A stretch of DNA of 39,959 nt, taken from assembly GCA_946403315.1 (NCBI GenBank), contig CAMIZK010000008.1:1-39959 (forward strand). Direction: 5' to 3'. The DNA is from an uncultured Bacteroidales bacterium. Lineage in GTDB: Bacteria; Bacteroidota; Bacteroidia; Bacteroidales; Paludibacteraceae. The position numbers and the translations under genes are program-made. Positions 10,402-18,390 of the stretch are shown piece after piece. Positions within the stretch are counted from its first letter, which is position 1, and each line of letters begins with the position of its first letter. Below the pieces are notes generated by a model. The model saw nothing but the letters and a program-made list of their open reading frames with translations, searched no databases and was not told the DNA's origin.

Positions 10402-10462
10402 TAATGTACCTTATTAATCAATTTTATAAACCAATTTTATTAACAATTTAATTATCAAAAGT

Positions 10463-11809
10463 ATGAAAAAGTTATTCGCTTTTGTAGCAGTCGCTCTGTT
10501 TAGCGTTGCTACGTTCGCAAGTCGTGAAGTGGTTCCGTCTGATGACGATCTGGCATCGTATGCAACAGGAACCTACACGATGTGTATCTACAACGAGAGT
10601 GCCTGCAACGGTATCGTCCTCAACGGAACGTACGCAGGTTGGCCTAATGCTGCCGATCACGCTAATCTGCTTGACTTCGTAGCAGTAGATGGCTTCCAGG
10701 ACTGGTATGTTGTTTCGTGGAATGATGAAACAGGTGCTGAAGCAAAAGATGGTGGTGTACAAGCTAAACCGATTCAATTGGACGGTAGCGGTTTGTTCAA
10801 CTGGGATTATCAGCTTGGTCCCGATGCAGAACTGATTCGCGGTACTGCTGACTTGCTCCCCGGTAATAATGGTACTGAAGTTGATATCAAGAATATCCAA
10901 CCGGGTATCGTTGTTATTGATGTAAAGAGCTGGAAGAATAATCCTTGTACAGCTGTATATCACACTTACAAAGTATCACTTGTTTCGCCGGATTGCAACG
11001 ACGAGGACTATGTCGTTCCTGCTATCTCCGGTGGTTTCAATGGTTGGGCACAAGAGGCTATGACTCTGAATGAGTTGAAGACCGCAGAGCGTCAGAATGA
11101 TAACCTCCCCGGTGCTGTATTTGAAGCCAGCTTTAAAGCCGCTGAGGGTTCTGAGTTCAAATTCCGTTCCGCTGCAGAGTGGGGCGCTGACTGGAGCAAC
11201 GAGCTCAAAGAGTATGACGCTGAGAATGACGAGTGGAAAGCATTTAACGGAGGTGCAAACCTTGTACTTGGCGCAGAAACCGAGATTATGTATGACCTTG
11301 GCGATCCTACCTTGTATTCATGGAACAACTGCGAGAAACCCGAGCCGGTTGACTCAACAGTTTATTACACGGTAGTACTTCTTAATGCTCCGGCAAATGG
11401 ACCGGCAGCCGGTGTTGAGATTATCGGTACGTTCGATGGCTGGGCTGGTACTGCAATGGAACTCCTTAATACCGGTTGGTACTTTGCTCAATTTGATGTT
11501 ATGGGATTCCAAGAGTTCAAGTTCCGTGAGGCTGGTACCTGGGATAACGAAATCGTTTATGTAGAGAGCGGTGAGGGACTCGCAAATATGAAATTCGAGC
11601 AACTCTGGCAGGATGACACCTACAAGGGCACTCCTTGCAAGATGATCGAGCTTGATCTCAGTGGCGAAGATTATGTATGGAAAGCTAACTATCAGGGCAT
11701 CGAGAACGTAGTTCTGACCGAGAAGGCTCAAAAGGTAATGGTTGATGGCGTTATGTACATCATCCGTGACAACAAGATGTTCAACGTTCAAGGAACTCAA
11801 GTTCGCTAA
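10463..11809 (+). CDS. SusE/SusF-like or CBM-like glycan-binding protein with C-terminal sorting-like motif
   Basis: Signal peptide; two modules with SGGFNGWA and IIGTFDGWAGTAMELL typical of E-set/CBM20/48-like folds; C-terminus KVMVDGVMYIIRDNKMFNVQGTQVR; directly after susD. Confidence 0.75.
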   Translation: MKKLFAFVAVALFSVATFASREVVPSDDDLASYATGTYTMCIYNESACNGIVLNGTYAGWPNAADHANLLDFVAVDGFQDWYVVSWNDETGAEAKDGGVQAKPIQLDGSGLFNWDYQLGPDAELIRGTADLLPGNNGTEVDIKNIQPGIVVIDVKSWKNNPCTAVYHTYKVSLVSPDCNDEDYVVPAISGGFNGWAQEAMTLNELKTAERQNDNLPGAVFEASFKAAEGSEFKFRSAAEWGADWSNELKEYDAENDEWKAFNGGANLVLGAETEIMYDLGDPTLYSWNNCEKPEPVDSTVYYTVVLLNAPANGPAAGVEIIGTFDGWAGTAMELLNTGWYFAQFDVMGFQEFKFREAGTWDNEIVYVESGEGLANMKFEQLWQDDTYKGTPCKMIELDLSGEDYVWKANYQGIENVVLTEKAQKVMVDGVMYIIRDNKMFNVQGTQVR

Positions 11810-11830
11810 TCCGAACCAAACATCAAAAAA

Positions 11831-11863
11831 GAATAGGGACGCTTCGGCGCCCCTATTTTTTTG
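11831..11863 (+). terminator. Rho-independent terminator
   Basis: aatagggacgc-ttcg-gcgcccctatt then T-tract; one mismatch in the stem. Confidence 0.85.
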
Positions 11864-11887
11864 CCTTACCGGACTATGACTGTCCGG

Positions 11888-11959
11888 TTGATTGTAGCCT
11901 TACGGAGGCTTGACGTTAGCCTTGACTGTCGGTTGACCGTCGGTTGACCGTCGGGTTTC
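11888..11959. repeat. Degenerate ~11-bp periodic array with TTGAC core
   Basis: TTGA/TTAC/TTGAC cores at 11888, 11900, 11910, 11922, 11933, 11944; last three units tgtcggttgac/cgtcggttgac/cgtcgggtttc are near-exact. Confidence 0.7.
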
Positions 11960-14438
11960 ATTGCATGAAGAATGCTCCATTGTGCCTTTTTTTGAGAATA
12001 AATGTGCATTGTCCGGCGAAGGCGTGCATCTGCGGCTCAACGAATGAATCCAAGCAGGCAGCGTCACCGTTAGCGGCAGCGACAAATCCGTCGCCTTCGT
12101 ACCGTATCAGGTTATTGGCCTTCGGACAAAGGTTACCGTCCTTATCCACCACCTTCACCGTCATATAGCATAGTTCCTCAGGATTTTCCTCTTCATTGGC
12201 CCAAATAACCTCCAAATGATCCGGCTCGCCTGCAGTCTTTACGCTCTCTCTTGCCATCTCTTTTCCCTTCTCGTCATACGCCACTACCGTAATTTCACCT
12301 GCTTCAAACGGCACATCGAACCACATCAGGCGGTAACGGGGTAATAACTCCGGTCTCGGCGCACTTCCCCATACCGGCGGTACAAAATCGCCTACTTTCG
12401 GCATCTGACTCACTCTCGCTTCCTGTGACTCGTAACCGTTAACCGGTAACCCTTTCGCCATTAATTCCGTTTCTTCCGTGGTCGCAAAACGCAGTTTACC
12501 GTAACTCTTGCCGTTCACAAACAATTCCGCATTCGGGTAACTTGTGTAGCAGAATACCGGCACTAAATCGCCCTCTTCCCAGTTCCAATGCGGTAACACA
12601 TGTAGCGTCGCGTCCTCTTTGTTCCATTGGCTTCGGTATAGATAATACCGATCCTTCGGCAGCGATGCCAAGTCAATAATTCCGAAATAACTGCTATGAC
12701 TTGGCCATGCGTCCGTATCGTACGGCGAAGGCTCTCCTAAATAGTCAAATCCCGTCCAAACAAACTGACCCAAGGTCCAGTTATAATCGTCCTGCAACTG
12801 AAAATCTTGTTCCGGCAGACCGGACCACGGACAATACTCCACGTCATATCCGCTACTCTGATAATCCTCATAAATCGCAAAATCCTTCAGCACAGCAGGG
12901 ATCTTATAAACGCCTCTACTGGATACCGTACTTGCTGTTTCGCTACCCAAAATCATCTTCTGCGGCAGATTCTCATACGCTTCTTCATATCTTCCGGTTC
13001 GATAATTGAAACCCGGTAATTCCACCGCCGCTCCAAATCCGTTATGAATCACATGCATCGCTTGGTCCATACCGTTCGTCACCGGTCGGGTGGGGTCTAA
13101 TTCATGGAATAGCGCTTGCAGTTTTGTCACGATCTCAATACCGTCCGGCAGCACCTGGTTCCATACCTCGTTACCGCTCGACCATAGCATCACGCACGCG
13201 TTGTTGCGATAGTGCTTCACCATATTCGTGATATCCCGTTTCCACCATTCGTTGAACTCTACGCTGTAGTCGTTCTCCGTCTTGCCGTGGTTCCAAACGT
13301 CAAACGGCTCGATCATCATCATCATTCCCATCTCGTCGCATAACTCCACCAACTCCGGTGCCGGCATGTTATGACTTGTGCGAATCGCATCGCAACCCAT
13401 ATTCTTCAGCATCGTGATCTGGTGACGTAACGCGTCCTTATGTACCGCCGCACCCAACGGTCCTAAGTCATGGTGATTGCATACGCCCTTGAATTTTCGG
13501 GTCTCGCCGTTCAACTCAAATCCCCTCTCTGCCGTATAAGAAATACTCCGGATACCAAATCGCGTCTCTTTCTTATCCAATATCTCTTTATCCCGCAGTA
13601 CACGCGTCCGCGCTATATACAGGTTCGGATCCTCAGGCGACCATAATTGCGGCTCTATTACCTCTGCTACGCCTTCCTGTCCTTCTATCGTTGCAACCAC
13701 CTTGCCATTATACAGTATATCAGTCTGAATGCTGATATCTGATGGCTGATGACTGATGGTTTCAACTCCATCCTGCACATCCACCTCGATCGTCACCTGC
13801 GCATACTCTTTGCTCACTTTGGGTGTCCGAACCAAAATGCCGAATGTCGGGATATGAATAGGATCCGTTTCTACCAAGTGCACATTCCGGTACAGTCCTG
13901 CACCCGGATACCAGCGGCTCTGCTGCGGTTTGTTCTCCAGGTACACATCAATATCCACGCTATCTGAATGCTGATGGCTGAATGCTGACGGCAGTATATA
14001 GCAGTCAAACGTGTTGTACCCGTACGGCCAATAAACCATTTCCTCGCCGTTCACATACACGTCCGCATGACTCATCGCGCCGTCAAAAACAAGCGTGTAG
14101 AACTTGTCTTTCTTTACTGCCACACGCGTCCGGTAATGACCCTTACCCATCCACGGCAGACCACCGCTTCGGCCTGTCTTCCACGTAGGCTCCTTCTCAC
14201 CGTTCTGAACAACAATCACTTCTTGCAGGTCATTTGCCCGGTCAAAAGGTCCGCTGATCGCCCAGTCGTGCGGAATAGTCACATCCTCCCATACGGGATT
14301 ATCCGTCGTGTCTTGAGTGAACTGCCACTCCCGCAACAACGTGTCCGTACGAACTGTTTCTTGCTTTGTCGAACAAGCACAAAATACCATGCTACTAATC
14401 AGCAGCATGGTAGAAATAATATTGAAATTACCTTTCAT
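11958..14438 (-). CDS. GH2-family beta-galactosidase (lipoprotein)
   Basis: Lipobox (MVFCACSTKQ), FKGVCNHHDLGPLGAAVHKDALRHQITMLKNMGCDAIRTSHNMPAPELVELCDEMGMMMMIEPFDVW, VMLWSSGNEVWNQ; C-terminal extensions. Confidence 0.95.
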   Translation of the reverse strand: MKGNFNIISTMLLISSMVFCACSTKQETVRTDTLLREWQFTQDTTDNPVWEDVTIPHDWAISGPFDRANDLQEVIVVQNGEKEPTWKTGRSGGLPWMGKGHYRTRVAVKKDKFYTLVFDGAMSHADVYVNGEEMVYWPYGYNTFDCYILPSAFSHQHSDSVDIDVYLENKPQQSRWYPGAGLYRNVHLVETDPIHIPTFGILVRTPKVSKEYAQVTIEVDVQDGVETISHQPSDISIQTDILYNGKVVATIEGQEGVAEVIEPQLWSPEDPNLYIARTRVLRDKEILDKKETRFGIRSISYTAERGFELNGETRKFKGVCNHHDLGPLGAAVHKDALRHQITMLKNMGCDAIRTSHNMPAPELVELCDEMGMMMMIEPFDVWNHGKTENDYSVEFNEWWKRDITNMVKHYRNNACVMLWSSGNEVWNQVLPDGIEIVTKLQALFHELDPTRPVTNGMDQAMHVIHNGFGAAVELPGFNYRTGRYEEAYENLPQKMILGSETASTVSSRGVYKIPAVLKDFAIYEDYQSSGYDVEYCPWSGLPEQDFQLQDDYNWTLGQFVWTGFDYLGEPSPYDTDAWPSHSSYFGIIDLASLPKDRYYLYRSQWNKEDATLHVLPHWNWEEGDLVPVFCYTSYPNAELFVNGKSYGKLRFATTEETELMAKGLPVNGYESQEARVSQMPKVGDFVPPVWGSAPRPELLPRYRLMWFDVPFEAGEITVVAYDEKGKEMARESVKTAGEPDHLEVIWANEEENPEELCYMTVKVVDKDGNLCPKANNLIRYEGDGFVAAANGDAACLDSFVEPQMHAFAGQCTFILKKRHNGAFFMQ
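13721..13755. repeat. In-coding heptanucleotide array, NNNNCTG x5, inside the GH2 gene
   Basis: cagtctg aatgctg atatctg atggctg atgactg; encodes TISHQPSDISIQTD on minus. Confidence 0.85.
13960..13994. repeat. Second in-coding heptanucleotide array inside the GH2 gene
   Basis: ctatctg aatgctg atggctg aatgctg acggcag; encodes LPSAFSHQHSDS on minus. Confidence 0.85.
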
Positions 14439-14459
14439 TTTTCACTTTTCATTTTTCAC
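14432..14459. repeat. Heptanucleotide array at the galM-GH2 junction
   Basis: ctttcat ttttcac ttttcat ttttcac; contains the GH2 start codon (14438..14436). Confidence 0.85.
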
Positions 14460-14460
14460 T

Positions 14461-15456
14461 TTACAGAAATCTATATTCGGTTATTTCGTCTAATTTTTCG
14501 CCCGGTCTCAATACGATATTCGGGAAATGGTCATGGTGAATACTGTCCGGCCATTGTTGCGCTTCCAGGCACACCGCATGCTTTTCGTCATACATCGTGC
14601 CGCTCTTACCTGCGTTGCGCTCGATGAAGTTACCCGTATACACCTGCAATCCCTTCATCGTCGTCCAGCATTCCATCGTCCGGCCGTCCGCCTCCAGTGT
14701 CGCCGCATGACGTAACGCTTTCGGTGCATCCGCTTCGCACAGACACCAGTTGTTGTCGATACCCTTCCAAGGCGTAAAGAACGGATCTTTCATGCGGTCA
14801 CCCAAACGGGTAGGCTGACGGAAATCCATCGGACTATCCACTACCGGCAGAATCTGACCCGTCGGACAGGTCCATTCGTCGAACGGCGTGTACCGGTCGG
14901 CATTCACCTGCAGCATATGGTCATCTACTCGACCGCTGTCTTCACCTGCCAAATTGAAATACGCATGGTTCGTCATGGCAACTAACGTCGGCTTGTCCGT
15001 CTTGGCCTCGTAATGGATCACCAGACGGTTGTCTTTCGTCGCTGTGTACGTCACCCATACATCTACATTGCCCGGATAACCTTCCTCGCCGTCTTTACTG
15101 CGGTAGTGCAGCGTGATTTCAAACAAACTCTGCGCCGTCACTTCCCATAACTTCGCGTTGAAACCTTCCAAACCGCCATGAAGACTGTTTGGCCCGTTGT
15201 TGACAGGAAGAGAGTAGGTGACTCCGTCCAATTCAAACGTTCCTCCACCGATTCGATTCGCTACGCGACCGCAGATCGCATTGAAATACGTCTCTTTCTC
15301 TTTCCATTCATCTGCCGTACGAAAACCCAACACGATGTCTTTCACTTCCCCTTTCCGGTTTGCTACCAACAGCTTCGTGATCTTCGCTCCCAGATTACTG
15401 ATCTCGACCTTCAGTCCTCCCGTGCTCTTTATGGTGTAGAATTGAACTGTTTTCAT
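14461..15456 (-). CDS. galM: Aldose 1-epimerase (mutarotase)
   Basis: VEISNLGAKITKLLVANRKGEVKDIVLGF, NPSLHGG-like NSLHGGLEGF, TNHAYFNLAGE, CLEAQQWPDSIHHDHFPNIVLRPGE. Confidence 0.96.
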   Translation of the reverse strand: MKTVQFYTIKSTGGLKVEISNLGAKITKLLVANRKGEVKDIVLGFRTADEWKEKETYFNAICGRVANRIGGGTFELDGVTYSLPVNNGPNSLHGGLEGFNAKLWEVTAQSLFEITLHYRSKDGEEGYPGNVDVWVTYTATKDNRLVIHYEAKTDKPTLVAMTNHAYFNLAGEDSGRVDDHMLQVNADRYTPFDEWTCPTGQILPVVDSPMDFRQPTRLGDRMKDPFFTPWKGIDNNWCLCEADAPKALRHAATLEADGRTMECWTTMKGLQVYTGNFIERNAGKSGTMYDEKHAVCLEAQQWPDSIHHDHFPNIVLRPGEKLDEITEYRFL

Positions 15457-15484
15457 ACATCAAACATTATACATCATACATCAC
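15457..15484. repeat. Heptanucleotide array at the galK-galM junction
   Basis: acatcaa acattat acatcat acatcac, from the galM ATG to the galK stop. Confidence 0.88.
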
Positions 15485-16662
15485 TCCAACCGCATTACGC
15501 CATTTCCGATTTCTGCTACATAAAAGTCTGCTTTTAGACCCGTCTTCTCTTCGTATTCCTTACCTACAAAGGCCTTGAAGTCCTCGATCGCTTCGTCTTT
15601 CACCAGACTTACCGTGCATCCGCCAAAACCGCCACCTGTCATACGGCTACCGAGCACACCCTCTACCTGCCAAGCGGCTTCCGCCAAGGTATCCAACTCC
15701 TTACCCGTCACCTCATAATCATCGCGTAACGATACGTGACTGGCGGTCATTAACTCACCGAAATAAGCAATCTCGCCTTTCTTCAATGCCTCTACGGCTG
15801 CTGCTGTTCTCGCTACTTCGCCTACCACGTGACGCGCCCGCTTCTTGGCTATAGGATCACTAATCGCTCCTTCTACCTCTTTCCAGTCCTCCGGTGTCAA
15901 CTCAGCCAGGCACTTAATCGGTTTCACTTTACAAATCTGCTCCACAGCCGTCTTGCATTGACGAACGCGGTCGTTATACGCACCCGAATCCAGATGGTGA
16001 GGACTGTGCGTGTTCGTGATCACAACCTTGATGCCCTCTAACTTCACCGGCACATGCTCGAACTCCATCGTGTCGCAGTTCAGATAAATCGCATGGTCTT
16101 TCTTGCCTTGCGCACTCGCAAACTGATCCATGATACCGCACATCACACCGGCATATTCATGCTCGCATGCCTGACCAATCAATGCCAACTCCGTCCGGTA
16201 TTTCTTATCATCTGCATCCTTCCAACCCATTTCTTCCGTAAAGGCACGTGCTGTCACTACTTCCATTGCCGCACTGCTGCTCAAACCGGCACCGGCAGGA
16301 ACATTGCCGTAATACAACAAATCGTAGCCGCTCTCTAACTTGGCCTCCGGATGACGACGGGCGATGATCTCGATGCAACCTAATGCGTAGTTGCACCATG
16401 CCTTGTCCGGTTGAGGTTGAATCTCCGAAATAGGAATCTCGTACTTCTGCGGCATGTTCATGGACTGGAAACGCAGTACCCGATCGGCATTCTTTGCGAT
16501 CAGTAACCATGCTCCGAAACTTAACGCACATGGGAAGACACAGCCTCCGTTGTAATCCGTATGCTCACCGATTAAATTTACACGACCCGGGGAGAAATAC
16601 ATTTTCTCTACTTGTTTTCCGTAGGCTTGCTCGAAAGCCATTTTCATCTCTTGTGTTGTCAT
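15481..16662 (-). CDS. galK: Galactokinase
   Basis: FSPGRVNLIGEHTDYNGGCVFPCAL, VPAGAGLSSSAAMEV, GIMDQFASAQGKKDHAIYLNCDT, RMTGGGFGGCTVSLV. Confidence 0.98.
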   Translation of the reverse strand: MTTQEMKMAFEQAYGKQVEKMYFSPGRVNLIGEHTDYNGGCVFPCALSFGAWLLIAKNADRVLRFQSMNMPQKYEIPISEIQPQPDKAWCNYALGCIEIIARRHPEAKLESGYDLLYYGNVPAGAGLSSSAAMEVVTARAFTEEMGWKDADDKKYRTELALIGQACEHEYAGVMCGIMDQFASAQGKKDHAIYLNCDTMEFEHVPVKLEGIKVVITNTHSPHHLDSGAYNDRVRQCKTAVEQICKVKPIKCLAELTPEDWKEVEGAISDPIAKKRARHVVGEVARTAAAVEALKKGEIAYFGELMTASHVSLRDDYEVTGKELDTLAEAAWQVEGVLGSRMTGGGFGGCTVSLVKDEAIEDFKAFVGKEYEEKTGLKADFYVAEIGNGVMRLE

Positions 16663-16690
16663 AATTATAGATATTTGATTAAAAAGTGCA

Positions 16691-16722
16691 CAAAATTACA
16701 AAAAAATTTTGATATATGCAAA
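16691..16722 (-). promoter_or_regulatory. Promoter for galK-galM-GH2, minus strand
   Basis: Minus strand TTTG (16722..16719) - 20 nt - TAATTTTG (16698..16691). Confidence 0.7.
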
Positions 16723-16738
16723 AAAAGTTGTATCTTTG
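16708..16738 (+). promoter_or_regulatory. Promoter for the 16764 gene, plus strand, overlapping the galK promoter
   Basis: TTTG (16708) - 19 nt - TATCTTTG (16731..16738). Confidence 0.75.
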
Positions 16739-16763
16739 CAGCAAATTTTTAAAAAATAATACT

Positions 16764-17516
16764 ATGGATCACAATTTGGAGTTCACGCTGATGGCGTTAA
16801 TGTTCGTCCTTATTGGACTTATGTTGGTTTCATTTTTCTTGGTTTGGCACTGGTTTGACGCCCGTAAGAGGTTGAGTATCGTGCGTGAGGTGACGCGTGA
16901 GCAAACCATACAGGCGATTCGTCATTCCCATAACCGTTGTCGTTGGCTGCTCGGTGTAGGTCTTTTCCTCGCCTTGTGTTTCATTCCGATTCCCTTCTTC
17001 CTTGAGGCGTACTATAACTACCTCGTTTATCCGGGAATCGTCATTGTAGCGGATACCTTGATCTTGCTTGCTTTGCGGATGAAAGCAAAGGATGCCATCG
17101 CTTCAATTGACGAGTATGTCAATGCTAACGAGGAGCATGTTCGTGAAGCAGCGGCAGAGCGTGCCCGCATGCGTGATCAATGGAGACGGGATGCAGCGGT
17201 ACTGAACCCGAAGGCGCAAGCGCAGATCAAAGAAGAACTGGGCGATAACTATGAGATTTGGTTTCAACACGATATCCTCGTCGGACGTAATGTGCTGGCG
17301 AATCGGGAGGAAGGAAAACTCTATGCGCAAGGTGTCGTTCTCTCCTTCGGCGAGATCATGGAGGTGCGCAAAGGACGTAAAGACCTTAAACTCGTTACTT
17401 CCAATAGTATGCACCCCTTCGTCACCATTGACTTCGGTGCACTGCCGATCAATCCGGAGACTGGAAACAAATACATGGACGAGATAGCAGAATTGATCGA
17501 AAAGATTATCCCATAA
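16764..17516 (+). CDS. Hypothetical membrane protein
   Basis: MDHNLEFTLMALMFVLIGLMLVSFFLVWHWF plus two further TM-like stretches; ATG 16764 lies downstream of the promoter. Confidence 0.75.
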   Translation: MDHNLEFTLMALMFVLIGLMLVSFFLVWHWFDARKRLSIVREVTREQTIQAIRHSHNRCRWLLGVGLFLALCFIPIPFFLEAYYNYLVYPGIVIVADTLILLALRMKAKDAIASIDEYVNANEEHVREAAAERARMRDQWRRDAAVLNPKAQAQIKEELGDNYEIWFQHDILVGRNVLANREEGKLYAQGVVLSFGEIMEVRKGRKDLKLVTSNSMHPFVTIDFGALPINPETGNKYMDEIAELIEKIIP

Positions 17517-17552
17517 CAAAAAAAAGAGGCACCCGCCTCTTTTTTTTTGTTA
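17514..17552. terminator. Bidirectional terminator between convergent genes
   Basis: taacaaaaaaaagaggc-accc-gcctctttttttttgtta, near-perfect palindrome holding both stop codons. Confidence 0.9.
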
Positions 17553-18365
17553 GTAGCTTTCCTCTGCCGAAGGAAAACTCCCGTCTTTCACGTCTTTGAT
17601 ATATTCGCCTACTGCCCCCTTCACCTCTTCGGCTAAGTGTGCAAAATGGCGCAGGAACTTCGGCTTGAATCCTTCGTTTAAACCTAACATATCGTGCAGT
17701 ACCAGCACTTGACCGTCGCATCCGTTGCCGGCACCAATACCGATCACAGGACAATGCACGGCTTTCGTCACTTCCTGCGCCAACGCAGCCGGGATCTTCT
17801 CTAACACAATGCAGAAACAACCGGCCTCATCCAATAACTTCGCGTCATTCAGTAGCTTCTCCGCCTCCGCTTCTTCTTTGGCCCGTAACCCGTAACCGCC
17901 AAACTGGTTCACACTCTGCGGCGTCAGACCCAGATGACCCATCACCGGCACTCCTGCTTGGATCATATGCTTAATCGACGGCAGAATTTCCTCTCCGCCT
18001 TCTAATTTCACGGCATCGCAACCGCTCTCCTTCAAAATCCGGATAGCATTACGCACCGCTTCTTCCTCACTCACTTGGTAACTTCCGAACGGCATATCGC
18101 ATACCACCAACGCATGCTGGGCCGCACGAACAACACCCTTCGTCAGGAAAATCATCTCCTCCAACGTGATCGGAAGCGTGTATGAGTTGCCGCAAACGAT
18201 GTTGCTTGCACTGTCGCCAACCAATAAAATATCCACTCCCGCTTCGTCTAACAAACGAGCTAAGGTGAAATCATAACTCGTTAACATGGCGATTTTCTCG
18301 CCTTCCGCCTTCATCTGACGCAACTTCGCTGTCGTCATTCGGCTATTCTGTACATGTACTGACAT
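17550..18365 (-). CDS. panB: 3-methyl-2-oxobutanoate hydroxymethyltransferase
   Basis: KIAMLTSYDFTLARLLDEAGVDILLVGDSASNIVCGNSYTLPITLEEMIFLTKGVVRA, VKLEGGEE, PVMGHLGLTPQSVNQFGGY, VIGIGAGNGCDGQVLVLHDMLGL. Confidence 0.98.
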   Translation of the reverse strand: MSVHVQNSRMTTAKLRQMKAEGEKIAMLTSYDFTLARLLDEAGVDILLVGDSASNIVCGNSYTLPITLEEMIFLTKGVVRAAQHALVVCDMPFGSYQVSEEEAVRNAIRILKESGCDAVKLEGGEEILPSIKHMIQAGVPVMGHLGLTPQSVNQFGGYGLRAKEEAEAEKLLNDAKLLDEAGCFCIVLEKIPAALAQEVTKAVHCPVIGIGAGNGCDGQVLVLHDMLGLNEGFKPKFLRHFAHLAEEVKGAVGEYIKDVKDGSFPSAEESY

Positions 18366-18390
18366 CTTTTATCTATAATCTTTTGTCTAT
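18363..18390. repeat. 14-bp (2 x 7) tandem array at the fecCD-panB junction
   Basis: catcttttatctat aatcttttgtctat; contains the panB ATG (18365..18363) and fecCD stop (18387-18389). Confidence 0.8.

Noticed and set aside
10419-10450. Three caattt(t)a motifs between susD and the SusE/F-like gene, considered as another periodic array
   Set aside because: Spacing is irregular (13 and 12 bp) and the region is plain AT-rich; weaker than the heptamer arrays.
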